NCBI GenBank assembly: GCA_963920705.1
Contig: OY987232.1
Coordinates: 13,765,726-13,829,725 of the forward strand
Direction of reading: 5' to 3'
Source of the DNA: Odiellus spinosus
Lineage: Eukaryota > Arthropoda > Arachnida > Opiliones > Phalangiidae
Length of the DNA: 64,000 nucleotides
The position numbers were made by a program, and so were the translations under genes. Positions 47,401 through 58,103 of this stretch are shown one piece after another; position 1 is the first letter of the stretch, and each line of letters starts with the position of its first letter. The notes under the pieces were generated by a model. That model ran no database searches and was not told the DNA's origin. It saw nothing but the letters and a program-made list of their open reading frames with translations.

Positions 47401-48614
47401 TTCGGAAAAATAAATTATTTCAGCGAAATGGGAATTTTCTCGTTTCATAAGAAGCTACCAAGACGAATCTTGAATGAAATTGATTATCTGTAAGTATATA
47501 ATATCTGAACCAAGAATTTATTGGAGCAATCAATAACCCATATAGTAGTTTATAGTTTTATATCCAAAAGAAGGACTTGAATTTAGAATTAGATTTTTGG
47601 AAAATTAGGTTTATCATCATAAAATCGTAACTGCGAAGCTCGTAGTTTTTAAAACGTAGCTGCTACTTTAATTGGAGAAAATTCGTAAACTTTTCTAAAA
47701 CATATCTTAGATTTAAACCAAGACCTTTATATTTTTCCCTAGATGTCGCCACTGGCTCTACGATATTACTTCGATAGAGCATGGAATTATCAACCTCATA
47801 GCTAAGCCTAAATAAGTCTTAAATAATCATAATAGAAATATTTTTTCAAAATGTGAAAAAATTCATCAGTATATATTTAATTACAAGGAATCAGGGAAAT
47901 AAATTAAATTGGGCATGTAATTTCCACCTAACAATCTCCCTTTAATTAGTTATTAGCAGAGGGAATACGGGTGGGAGGCAAAATCGACCCTTACCAAAAA
48001 AAGTTGGTCTTAAGAGGTCTTGGGGAAGTCTTTCATTATGTCAAGAAGTCTTGAAGAAGTTGTAAAGACTTCCCCAAGACTTTTGTAGTGTTCTTGAAGA
48101 CCTCTTCAGATCAGACTAACTTTTTTCAGTAAGGGGAGGGGCCTGACACTCGCGAACTCAGGTGTACAAGATTTTTTAACTCTTTGGCACTATCAAAGCT
48201 GAACTCAGAGTTCGTAAGAGTTCGAACTCAATGCGCTGTCAAAGCTGAACTCAGTGAACTCAGGTGTACAGCGAATTGAAGAGTGTCGGACCCCTCGGCC
48301 AAAGTATTGTAAAGTCAATCCACGTTCTCAGGTAGTCAATGGGTTCTAGTTTTAATGTAGTATAAAACTGTTACAAAATCTTTAGGACCGTGAGAAACTT
48401 TGAAACTGCTCAAACCTATCGATATGAACTAAAGACGGATTTTCAAATAAGATCTTTATTAGCAACTGATGAAGGCACCGAGATAAATGATGTCAAAGCC
48501 GCGAGTTTTATGGAATTGTCCATTGCATTCTATATTTGGGCATACGGGATCACCATCGCTTCAATATTTCTATTCAGCGAGATGCTCGTGAATCAAATTG
48601 GAAGTCATTTCTGA
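44441..48614 (+). CDS. Divergent ionotropic receptor (IR family), gene 2, six exons
   Basis: Plus-strand exons: 44441-44479, 44839-44951, 45462-45570, 46505-46814, 46979-47489 and 48386-48614 (TGA). All introns are GT-AG with phases 0, 2, 0, 1, 2, exactly as in gene 1, giving 436 residues. Features in order: N-terminus MPQEDEHFVFRFT; QYILLNLPNVT; DPLESVRYG joined to MCHTITAEY; transmembrane segment 1 at about 139-160 (VWITLLVSVLVLSLVCGLIY); pore region FEYIWFYASSLL; RLWAKFLLCGWLLG to YLGILKSELT; VEDLERSPGT; NGTAKYAI; and segment 4 at about 405-428 (SIAFYIWAYGITIASIFLF). The pore-to-M3 motif is far from the canonical SYTANLAAF of glutamate receptors, as in fast-evolving IRs. A phase-1 acceptor precedes the ATG (44435), so another 5' exon is possible and no signal peptide was seen. 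A family F element lies in intron 3, a family A MITE lies in the last intron and another just upstream. A chemosensory role is inferred. Confidence 0.85.
45691..46219. mobile_element. Family F element, full length, inverted
   Basis: 529 bp between TTAAGGCGGTAGTAAAGGGT and AAATGACCGCCTTAA. The interior includes GAAAATTTCAACTTAAAATG, CGTCGAAAGTAAGTCGAAG and GCGGAAGCGGGTGGGCACGC, shared inverted with 62180-62737. It lies in intron 3 of IR gene 2. Small frames inside it are not genes. Confidence 0.8.
47988..48135. mobile_element. Family A MITE, copy 7
   Basis: 148 bp, CCCTTACCAAAAAAAGTTGG to CTAACTTTTTTCAGTAAGGG, flanked by GA on both sides. It is inside the last intron of IR gene 2 and shorter than other copies through an internal deletion. 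Confidence 0.87.
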
Positions 48615-48834
48615 AAGAAATCACCCTAGAAGTTTACTGTGCATAAAAAGAATAGTAATTTCACGCTTTAACGTGTGCCGGCAGAGATAAGGATTTGTAA
48701 CTAAGCAAAGTACGTTCCACTAAGCGAACTTTTAAACAACGCACTTGACTATAATTGGTAAATGAAAAGATTAAAAGGCTCGATCAGTTGAGCACTTGTC
48801 CACAAAATATAATGACAATATTTTGCCATTAATA

Positions 48835-49390
48835 ATATGTTAGATGTAAAGCATATACTTAATCAGTTCACTTGATAGTTAGATGTAAAGCAAATAAATC
48901 AGTTCACTTGATAGTTAGATGGAAAGCAAATACTTAATCAGTTCACTTGACCATTAGATGGAAAGCAAATACTTAATCAGTTCACTTGACCGTTAGATGT
49001 AAAGCAAAATAAATCAGTTCACTTGATAGATGGAAAGAAAATACTTAATCAGTTCACTTGACCGTTAGATGGAAAGCAAATAAATCAGTTCACTTGACCG
49101 TTAGATGGAAAGCAAATAAATCAGTTCACTTGACCGTTAGATGGAAAGCAAATACTTAATCAGTTCACTTGACCATTAGATGGAAAGCAAATAAATCAGT
49201 TCACTTGACCGTTAGACTTAAAGAACATATTTAGTGAGTTCACTTGACTGTTTGATGGAAAGAACATAATTAGTTCACTTGAACGTTAAATGTATATAAA
49301 ATATTCTATCAGTTCATTTGCAAGTTAGATGTAAAGAATATAAATTTAACCAGTTCACTTGATGGTCAGATGTCAAGGAACGTACTTGAC
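48835..49390. repeat. 36/39-bp minisatellite downstream of IR gene 2
   Basis: About 14 units built on CAGTTCACTTGACCGTTAGA then TGGAAAGCAAATA, with or without a CTTAAT insertion that changes the unit length. The edges are degenerate, the centre more uniform. It starts about 220 bp after the IR stop codon. Confidence 0.93.
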
Positions 49391-49929
49391 CTAATAATAA
49401 ACATGCAGTAGCAGTTTCGTAAATATATTATTTGAATAATACTTTAATTTCATCACCCAGGTTAAAATCTTTCATGTAAAAGAATTGCTTAGAGGATATG
49501 GCTTTTTATCTGATGGTTTTTATTTTAAATTATGGGTTGTAATATATCCCTTATGTTGAGAGAGATTTTGGATTACGTATAACCTTTTTCAATATATGTA
49601 TTTAATGAAATTGCGTTACGCTTGATGATTGGTGCATAACTATGAACGCTAGCGCGTTCCTAGAATAATTCGAAAATGCTGTCAAGATACATTTTTTTTT
49701 TTTTTTGTTATTAAATATCAAAGTCACCTCAGAGTATATATTCGGAGGATGGTTCAACTAAATTTAAGTTATCAGATCTTTTAATAAAGACACCCTCAAA
49801 TAAATTTTCATTTATATCTGTTTTACCAGTTCTTTTGGAGATATTTTTGTATCATCGCACTTTATTTTTTGAAATAAAAGACATACCCTTAAACCTTTGT
49901 GTTCACGGGAAATATATTTATAAAAAACA

Positions 49930-50232
49930 ATAGTTGCTATCGTAAAAGAGGAGGAGCTTACTTAGGGATAGCTTAAGTAATAGCTTGTTAAGCTCATAGC
50001 GCTCGTGAGGTTTCAGCTCTCCCGAGTGACCTCTGAGCCGTCTGACCCTTCGCGTTTTATGAAAACGGAACTGCCCTGTATAACCTTAACGCCATGTGAT
50101 TTCGTGACGTAGTTAGCAATATTCGAACAAGATGTCAAACCCAATTATTCCCATCGCTGTGCCTACTTTAAACACTTTGTGATACCTCACCATCCCCCGG
50201 CAACCCACAAGTTATAATACCAACTATTGGAT
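49930..50232. repeat. Dispersed repeat family I, copy 2
   Basis: AGTTGCTATCGTAAAAGAGG, GAGCTTACTTAGGGATAGC, TTTTATGAAAACGGAACTGC and GTGACGTAGTTAGCAATATT. The right end shares CTTTGTGATACCTCACCATC with the 59910 copy, which copy 1 lacks. The GACGTCATCAG segment of the other copies is deleted here. Confidence 0.7.
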
Positions 50233-50392
50233 AGATCTACTGAATAAAATTCAGATACTATCCGTTGGCCTCCACCAACTGGAGTGGCAGTTACACCCTA
50301 TGGCCAGTACGCTTCTAAATTCAGCCCCAATTTTAAATTTGAACATAACTGGTACTGTATAATAATATTTTTAAGAAATTTTAAGTACTCAC

Positions 50393-50485
50393 ATCTTCCA
50401 ACTGTTTCACTCCAAGAAGGATGTAGTTAGGGTTAAGGTGGAATGCGCTTATTCCTTGTCTCAATTTAAATAAATGTTCGAGATC
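50393..50485 (-). other. Possible exon fragment, unassigned
   Basis: On the minus strand, LRQGISAFHLNPNYILLG and VKQLED are followed by a good donor (GTGAGT at 50392-50387). Upstream the reading frame is lost within a few codons by stops in all frames. No partner exon was found before the next repeat. It could be a dying gene fragment or chance. I do not recognise the sequence. Confidence 0.2.
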
Positions 50486-51089
50486 ATATCAAGCCATCCA
50501 TCAAGGGAATCCAGTTAGACTTTCGCAGCGAACCATGGGTCAAAAGGCGTCAAACTGAAAACATATTAACATGTAATAACCGATTTTGCACCACATATCT
50601 ATATCACATTCAAACAACGACTGACGATACATTGAAAAATTGTTGTGAATAAAAAATAAATGTTTTTTTTTTATTGAAAAACACATTAAAGAGTGTTATA
50701 GAACGAGTAGGGAAGAGAAGATAAAAAAAGAGTTTAAAGCATGGTTCTACCTTGGAGGAACTATAGAGCGAGTATCCCAGTTTCAGTTCTCAAATAGTCG
50801 CCAGTATATTCAGTGTTACCAGTTGATCAAAGTTCTATTGTGACTTCCTGCAAAAACACTCCCCTAAAAAAATAACAAATTTTTTAACATTTTACCCCTC
50901 ACTGTCGGCTTTAATAGACCAAAATTGTAGTTTTTAGCCTCACCCTGTAGTTGGGGTGTAGCTATTGTATTCACCGTGGCTGATGGAGATGATGGTGAGG
51001 AAATAAGTTTAATTCTTCATGAATATGAAGTGGCCTAGAGATACTATTGCTATACAGAATCTTGCAGTTGGTACTGATGAGACGCAACG

Positions 51090-51430
51090 TGACCAGACGT
51101 CATCATAGTAGTTTGATAAAGCAAGAGCCATACGTGTCTTTATGACGTCATCATGGAGCAAGGATAAAGGGATAGGCAGAGGTGTTTAGATATGCAAAAA
51201 TACTTAGTTGAGTATCTCTATGACGTCATCATGGAATAAGCTAGATAAAGGTAGGGGCAGACATGACGAAAGCGGGCTAGGATATGCAAAAATACATGGT
51301 GACGTTACATACATTATGCTGTTGGGACACAGTGAGAACCAGTAGTGTCTCAATGACGTCATTAAGTAGAAATAATCAAATTAGTGCCAGGCGTGTCTCT
51401 ATGACGTCATCATGGAGTAGGTATAAAGGG
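51090..51430. promoter_or_regulatory. Cluster of TGACGTCA (CRE-like) palindromes in a decayed tandem repeat
   Basis: Four perfect TGACGTCA octamers (51143, 51221, 51354, 51402), three of them followed by TCATGGA, plus AGACGTCA at 51095. The flanks repeat loosely (TGTCTCTATGACGTCATCAT, GGATAAAGGGATAGGC, TATGCAAAAATAC), so this may be an old minisatellite rather than a selected enhancer. TGACGTCA is the canonical CREB/ATF site (known). Function here is untested. Confidence 0.4.
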
Positions 51431-51539
51431 AGAGCCAAAAGTTTCACACATGAAAAAGCAAGAAAAAGAACAGTTGACTCCATTTTTTGAAGAATATTTT
51501 GAATCATAACAGAAATTTTTGGAGTAGTAGACTAAAACC

Positions 51540-52025
51540 AATTACTGTAATCTAACCACTGTCTTCTCCAATACTAGGCCACGAAATACCAGCTAAAACG
51601 TTTTTTTTTCTTGACAGTTTTAATTTGCAATTTGTCTGAGATAGATGTCACTTTCCTGAGGAATCTGTCTGGGGATTACGTAATGAATAGCCAATCGTGA
51701 GTCTCGCGTCGCCAAGAGTAAATTAGATAGGCTCTATCGAAGTAAGATCGTAGAACTCCTAGCGACATCTAGGTGATAATATAGAGATCTCGATTTAAAT
51801 TTACTATTTGATTTAGAACTTGTTTTAAATGTAAATATTTTAAAATCACAGTTTAATTATTTGACACTTAAAATAAATCTCAATTAATTTATTCTCGATT
51901 TACTTATAATTTTTATATATTTTTAAATTTTTTGCCTACATTTGAATTTCCCGATTTTTATCATTAAGAAAGCGACATCTAACGATATTTATGAAATCGG
52001 TACCGCCACCCCTTTTTTTTCCTAT
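51540..52025. repeat. Dispersed repeat family B, copy 2 (inverted, uninterrupted)
   Basis: Inverse of 5020-5705 without the MITE: GGCCACGAAATACCAGC, GATAGATGTCACTTTCCTGA, GATTACGTAATGAATAGCC, CTCCTAGCGACATCTAGG and GAAATCGGTACCGCCACCCC. Confidence 0.8.
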
Positions 52026-52414
52026 GGATAAACAGTATTAGAGAAAGCAGTGATCTAACAATTAATTTGTCCCTTTACGAGTTTCACCCAAATAGGATAA
52101 AGAACCTTTTTAAGGGTGCGAAGCAAACTGTTTTTACGTGATAAGTAATAAATCTTTTACATACATTTGATACAAAATTTAAACCTCATAGGAACAAAAG
52201 AAATCAGGCTCCTTTTGTATATGAAATTATTTATATTCTATCAAATTAAATTAAATAAACTGCATGAACTTAATTATATTAAAATCAGAGACATAAACCA
52301 AAAAGGTTTGGATTCCAAAATCATCGATATCAAATCCAGTTTCATAATTAACATAAATTAATTAGATGGATTGATTAAAAAATTAAAATCATATCGTAAT
52401 GATCATTCATGTAT
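52026..52414. other. AT-rich 3' flank of the FAD oxidoreductase gene
   Basis: No exon seen. A CCTTTTTAAGGGTGCGAAGC piece at 52108 matches, inverted, the TTGCTTCGCACCCTTAAAAA piece in both 22.3-24.4 kb duplicates. Plus-strand frames here are low-complexity Asn/Ile/Lys runs. Confidence 0.45.
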
Positions 52415-55400
52415 TTATATTTCGTTGTATATTATTTGGAATTTTTCTCTGGGAATTTCGCTAACCCAATCTCCTTTGGCTATTAGATTAGCTGCAATTC
52501 TTCCCAGTTCGTCAGAACTTTTCGCCGAATTTCCGTTTCCACAAATAGCAACTCCAAGAATAGGCGTTACCATGTCAATGTAAGGCAACTTGGAAGGCGA
52601 TGACGTAGTACTACACGTCATACCTTTTACACCATCAATTTTCAAATCTAAATCAACGGTATGTTTAAAATACGCAATTTAATTGACTCGGTCTCAGTGT
52701 TTGTTGAATTAACTCTATAAAATATAATTTTTATCTTTATAATACTATCAGAAACTGATCAAACCCTCCTGCGAAGTCTATTAATATAATGTTTCATTAG
52801 CGCAGTTCTAAATTTTCAGGGTAAATTTTCTAGTTTTACTATAGCTCGGAGTGGACCTATTTCATACCCTCTCCTCTACGGAAAATTAGAAATTCTCTTT
52901 TTTTGGGGGAGGGGCTTCAAAACATGTAGGTTGCGCGTGATTTATTATGAGCATAAACATAAACTATAAAACCACCTCAGGTTTTTCCTTTTTTTCAAAC
53001 TTCTCTGAACATGACAAACAATACGAAAAAACTGAACATGACAAAGAATACGAAAGAAACTGAAGAGGACAAACAACGCGAAAAACTGAACATGACAAAC
53101 AAGACGAAAAATCTGAACATGACAAAGAACACGACAAAAAACGCGAAGAAACTGAACACAACAAACAACATAAAAAAAACTGAACACGACAAACATGAAA
53201 AACTGAATATGACAAACAAAACGAAAAACTGAACATGACAAACAACACCAAAAAAAAAAAAAATAACATAACAAACAACCTAAAAAAAATTGAACATGAC
53301 ATGCAACAAGAAAAAACTGTACATGAAAAACTAAACATGAAAAAAATTATAAGCAACCAATACTTTGGCAGTAAGAGTGGTTTCTTTTCCTACGGGCCTA
53401 CCTGTTTTGAGGATTAGATTTTTGAAAATTCTGGTGAATCGGTGTTAGGTTCATTCTAACCTAACTAATCTCTATCATCCTATTGTGGTTATAATATGAC
53501 ACGATGTTTATTACCTGGAATCAATTCTTTAGCAATTGCAATCAACTCGTCTCGTGTCTCGGGATACCCATCAGAACGATACCATTCAACCATTTCTTCT
53601 AGGGTGTATACAGCCCCGTTGCTGGGAGAGTCCAATCCGATTTTAAAGTATGTTTTACCTGTTATTATTAAAAACAAATGTAATTAAGATTACATTTATA
53701 ACTGTAGGGACGAAATTTATGAACTTTCTGACACCCCTCCTTGTTTAAGGTGGTAGTCAATGGGTAACACACCAAAAAGGGTCAATTGTCGTACCTATTA
53801 TCAATCGAACTACAAAGGCTATCAGTTCGCGGTTTTCACTTAATTTTGAATTATATTATAACACGAGAGATTAGCGAATTTTGTTTAAAAATAATATATC
53901 GAAATCTTATCATTTCCGTACCTATTATCTCACGTTCTAATATCGCTAGATTCTTCAACTTTACTCCCGACGAACCGTAAAAGTCAGATGTAGTTCGTGG
54001 TATAATTTGACAATTTTAAGTTTAATTTTTCTCTAGTTACGATAAGAAATGGATATTGTACCCATCACCGTCTGTCCTACATTGTGCCCACCCACCGCGA
54101 GATATTGGTCAAAGAGGGAAGAGATTGTTCATTTCATTCCCAAACAGCCTTAATTTTTCGAACGAGTTCTCTAGTCTTACATGAGCTTTTAACTTCTGAC
54201 GTAAACATTAAATGCACTTAAAAATATTTTTAATTTAGAGCGGGTTAAAGTGGCATACCATCAGGATAGATTAATGGTGGTAAAGCGTAGACACTGTATG
54301 GTTTGGGCTGTCCATCTTTCGTTACCCGTCCATATATTAGAGTGGGAACAGTTCTGGAATAAACGGGAATTTTTAAAGTGCTTTCGAAAAAGATATGACT
54401 CGAAGTGGCCTAAAAGATATGACTCGAAGTGGCCTAAAAGATATGACTCGAAGTGGCCTAAAAGATATGACTCGAAGTGGCCTAAAAGATATGACTCGAA
54501 GTGGCCTAAAAGATTTGACTCGAAGTGGCCTAAAAGATTTGACTCGAAGTGGCCTAAAAGATTTGACTCGAAGTGGCCTAAAAGATTTGACTCGAAGTGG
54601 CCTAAAAGATATGACTCGAAGTGGCCTAAAAGATATGACTCGAAGTGGCCTAAAAGATATGACTCGAAGTGGCCTAAAAGATATGACTCGAAGTGGCCTA
54701 AAAGATATGACTCGAAGTGGCCTAAAAGATATGACTCGAAGTGGCCTAAAAGATATGACTCGAAGTGGCCTAAAAGATATGACTCGAAGTGGCCTAAAAG
54801 ATATGACTCGAAGTGGCCTAAAAGATATGACTCGAAGTGGCCTAAAAGATATGACTCGAAGTGGCCTAAAAGATATGACTCGAAGTGGCCTAAAAGATAT
54901 GACTCGAAGTGGCCTAAAAGTTGTCTTGAAATGGTAAACTTTAATTAAAAAACAAAGCTTTAAGGTGGTTTATAAATATAGTATTTAAGCCAGCCATAAA
55001 AAAAAAAATGAAATTTTCTACCTTAATCTCTCAGCTTCATTAGTGGAGAGCTCAAGTAACGCAACTTGCGACCTTGTAAATTCCATTTTGGCTATTTTTC
55101 CTTCAGGGAGCAAACTTTTGAAGTTGGTAAAAGCGTTCGTACATAGTAAAACTTTTCTGCTTGTGAAAGATTTTCCAGATGATGTGGTGAGCTAAAAAAA
55201 TGATATTGAGTTCACATTAGACTTTCCGATAACACCACCTATCGACAATGGCAAAAAAGCAGATGATATATTCTACATAGAAAATGTTGTCTAAAATTTT
55301 GCTACATTGCCTCTATAAACATCTAACCCTACCTTTAAAACTAAGGAATCTGCGCGAGAATCTTGGGCCTCTTCGACACTTTCTACAACTTCTCTAGCCA

Positions 55401-57517
55401 CGTGACAACCGTTCATTTGGGCACATTTTATTTGAGCTTCTACGAGCCTACGAGGGTTAATAAATCCAGCTGGGCTCGGTTCCAAGAAAGCAAGTTCATC
55501 GCTTTGCAGTTTCAGCATTGGATAGCTATAAGGAAAATTGTACTAAAGAAATCTGAAAAAATTCGTTTTTGAGGCTACCAGGGAATATTATTGTTTATAA
55601 AGGCACTTTTAGAGAGAGAATGCAACTTAACAAGTGTTTTTTTATCGATTCATTATCGTATAAATAGGCCTAATCAACCAGTAAAAAACATTGCAAACAA
55701 ATATTAAACTAGAAATAAATTTAAAACTTACCAGGAAAATAGGCTTAGCTGGATTCATGGAGATCCTGATTTTCTTGGTATTGATGGATCAGGGACCAAT
55801 GAGCAAAGACCCGTCGTTAAGGCGAGATCTCCGTGGGACTTCCAATAACATTCGATTGGTCGCTGACCCATCAATGCGAAGAAATTCAGGACCTTCATGA
55901 ATGAAGCTAAGCCTATTTTCTGGGTAAGTTTTATATTGATTTCTAGTTTAAAATTTATTTGTAATTTTTTTTTGTTGGTGGTTTAGGCCCATTTAAACGA
56001 TTACGAATCGATAAAAATATCACTTGTAATTAAATTAAAGTCAGAAAAGCTACAAGCCAAGTAGGCGCGAGCAAGTTGGACTTTGTGGACCAATTACTTA
56101 ATTTGGGTGGTTACTTTAAAAAGTAATTGATTTCTCAAATACTAGTAATTGAATCGTTCCAGCACTATTCAATGCACTACTGTTTGTGGACGATTCTGCG
56201 GCCATAATATTATCTAGATGTAATTATGAATACCTTTTCGAGAGGTCTTGAGTAACGTCGATAAGATGCGACTGGGCTTTTGAAACATTGTCAATCATTC
56301 TGTTTCCCTTTTCACCGTAATATAAACATCCTACAGGTTTATAGAATGATATACCAGACGTAGATGCAATCTCATTGTATCTTGAAATGGCTTGTGTATT
56401 TAAAATCTGTGTCTCGGTTACTGGATCATAAATTCTCGTTATTCTTCCTTCGTCGTAATGGCAACCGTAGATTTCTCTATCTTCTTCATCAGGCTGTGGA
56501 AATATCGTGAAAATTATTAATTAAGAAAGTAAAAAAATGCGTGGAATCAAAGATATTCTAAATTCATATGCTTCTTATGGACTGAAAAAGCTTTTAAAAA
56601 AATTGGTAGTCTAGTTCTTTTAGACGAATTTTAGCTACAAATAACTCAATGATCTTATTGCTTACGCTATAGCCTAGTATTCTTATGTGCTGCAGTTCTA
56701 ACCCACTCAATTTTGAGCACATTTTTATATTAAAGGGAGCCCAAAGGGGGTGCAAATAGAGGGGTCGACATTTTTAAAATACGTCATCATGGGAACCAAT
56801 TGTGGGGTTCAAAATAGCCGCTAGAACTATCCTGGCGCTAGGTGTTTGGGCGCGTTCCCCGATATGTAGTATTCCGCGTTTCCCCGAGTCCTCCCACTCC
56901 CTACTCCAACGTGGGCCTCGTGGCTCCACCCCGGATCCGGATGATGCCTATTTACGCCAGGGCTCTTCACGAAAAATAGTTCCCTATCACGTGATAGTGA
57001 CGTTTTTTAAAAATGTCTTCCCCCCCCCATATTGGTCTTTTGCACCCCCTTTGGGCTCCCTTTAAGGGGGATCTGAACGGTTAATTCAGAATTAAACTGA
57101 ATTTATTCCCATTGAGTTAGAGTCATTGACCCATGAGAAAGGCCCGTAGTAATCGTTAAGCCGAGATCTCGCGGACTCATCAATGCAAAGAAATTCAGAA
57201 TCTCCATGAATCCAGCTAAGCCTATTTTCCTGATAAGTTTTAAATTTATTTCTAGTTTAATATTTCTTTAAAAAATCTTTTTACTGGTGAATTAAGCCTA
57301 TTTAAACGATAATGGATACATAAAAAAAAAAAATAAAAAAAAATCACTTTTTAAATTTGGACTCTTAATTTATATAAAAAAAACTTACTTTGGGTTCATC
57401 GGGTCCTATTAATATAATCTTCAACCCCGAGATGGCAGAACAGTGGCGGGCTGCCGCTGACCCAACCATACCAGCTCCAACAACGCAGACATCGTAAAGA
57501 TCATCGTTCCTATCCAT
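52415..57517 (-). CDS. DAO-family FAD-dependent oxidoreductase, seven exons, complete
   Basis: Minus-strand exons: 57517-57389, 56493-56234, 55525-55333, 55191-55022, 54353-54259, 53658-53515 and 52647-52415 (TAA). Phases are continuous (0, 2, 0, 2, 1, 1) and the product is 407 residues. The N-terminus has a Rossmann FAD motif, GAGMVG at residues 14-19 (VCVVGAGMVGSAAARHC). Later blocks match the DAO/sarcosine-oxidase-like fold (PF01266): CHYDEGRITRIYDP, ISFYKPVGCLYYG, AGFINPRRLVEAQ, VLLCTNAFTNFKSLLPEG, ALPPLIYPDG joined to KTYFKIG, EWYRSDGYP, ELIP and, near the C-terminus, VAICGNGNSAKSSDELGR. It should oxidise an amine or amino-acid-like substrate with FAD and O2. The substrate is unknown, and there is no obvious signal peptide or C-terminal SKL. 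Introns hold a piggyBac-type MITE, family G and F elements and a 24-bp minisatellite, yet all exons are intact. Confidence 0.93.
52745..52905. repeat. Family D element, diverged single arm
   Basis: CAAACCCTCCTGCGAAGTCT, AATGTTTCATTAGCGCAG, GTGGACCTATTTCATACCC and AAATTAGAAATTCTC follow the order of the 10066 copy with many changes. It lies in the last intron of the FAD gene. Confidence 0.55.
53000..53345. repeat. Low-complexity repeat, AACATGACAAACAA type
   Basis: Irregular 22-26-bp units built on GAACATGACAAACAACACGA and AAAAACT. Both strands have open frames of biased composition (Thr/Asn/Lys on plus, Cys/Phe/Val on minus). These are repeat artefacts. It lies in the last intron of the FAD gene. 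Confidence 0.85.
53745..54153. mobile_element. Family F element
   Basis: TTAAGGTGGTAGTCAATGGG to CCCAAACAGCCTTAA, sharing AGGCTATCAGTTCGCGGTTT, ATCGCTAGATTCTTCAAC and GTGCCCACCC with other copies. It lies in intron 5 of the FAD gene, just 3' of exon 5. Confidence 0.75.
54391..54921. repeat. 24-bp minisatellite in FAD gene intron 4
   Basis: About 22 units of 24 bp (AGATATGACTCGAAGTGGCC then TAAA). Units six to nine share an AGATTTGACTCG variant, so a block of four was copied together. The array starts 38 bp from the exon 5 acceptor at 54354-54355. Because 24 is a multiple of three, an eight-residue repeat frame (RYDSKWPK) is open, but it lies antisense to the gene. The unit is related to the 28-bp array at 63105. 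Confidence 0.95.
55630..56027. mobile_element. Family G palindromic MITE
   Basis: 398 bp, ACAAGTGTTTTTTTATCGAT to ATCGATAAAAATATCACTTGT. The long arms include TAGGCCTAATCAACCAGT and AAAATAGGCTTAGCTGG on the left and their inverses on the right. It lies in intron 2 of the FAD gene. Confidence 0.85.
56734..57061. mobile_element. piggyBac-type MITE with TTAA target duplication
   Basis: 328 bp. Inverted ends AGGGAGCCCAAAGGGGGTGC and GCACCCCCTTTGGGCTCCCT are perfect over at least 20 bp. TTAA lies at both borders (56730-56733 and 57062-57065), the hallmark of piggyBac-family insertion. A second inverted pair (GACATTTTTAAAA/TTTTTAAAAATGTC) lies inside. It lies in intron 1 of the FAD gene. Confidence 0.88.
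57160..57345. mobile_element. Family G element, right half only
   Basis: CCATGAATCCAGCTAAGCC, CTATTTTCCTGATAAGTTTT and GCCTATTTAAACGATAATGG. The left arm is absent. It lies between exon 1 of the FAD gene and the piggyBac-type MITE. Confidence 0.7.
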
Positions 57518-57744
57518 TTTGTCAAATGAATGTTCACCAAATGAAAAATCTAGAGTTTCAACTATTATTTATAATAAACGTTTACATTATTACCGGTACC
57601 ATCAAGGGGGGAAGAAATTTATGACGTTATAGTCAAGGTTATTGCGTCAGGAATGCGCTTACTATTTGAAGGTAAGCAAACCTTTATCTAAATCGCGTAT
57701 TTAAAAGATACGTCACATTTAAAATTACGCTTAAAGTTATGCCG

Positions 57745-58103
57745 TCACAATTTTTATTTCGATTCCTTATCGTTTAAATATACCTAATCTACCAGTAAAA
57801 TATATTTAAACAAATATTAAACTAGAAATAAATTCAAAACTTCCCCGGAAAATATGCTATTTGGATTCATTGAGATCTAAAATTTCTTCGCATTGAAGGG
57901 TTAACGACTAATCGAATTTTATTAAAAGTCTCACGGAGATATCGCCTTAAAGACAGGCTCAATAAGGATCTCCATGAATCCAGCTAAGCCTATTTTCCGG
58001 GTAAGTTTTAAATTGATTTCTAATTTAATATTTGTATGTAAATTAATTTACTGGTGGATATGGCCTATTGAAACGGTAAGGAATTGATAAAAATCACTTA
58101 TTA
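57745..58103. mobile_element. Family G palindromic MITE
   Basis: Left arm CGATTCCTTATCGTTTAAAT, right arm AAACGGTAAGGAATTGATA. The centre has TCACGGAGATATCGCC and GGATCTCCATGAATCCAGCT. It lies just upstream of the FAD gene start, between 228 and 586 bp from the ATG. Confidence 0.82.

Noticed and set aside
52945-53356. Overlapping Cys/Phe/Val-rich (minus) and Asn/Lys/Thr-rich (plus) frames
   Set aside because: Low-complexity repeat within the last FAD gene intron.
54250-54948. 232-codon plus-strand frame with an RYDSKWPK repeat
   Set aside because: The 24-bp unit is in phase with codons. The frame lies in an intron and antisense to exon 5 of the FAD gene.
56802-57065. 87-codon plus-strand frame
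   Set aside because: It lies entirely inside the TTAA-flanked MITE and ends at its border.
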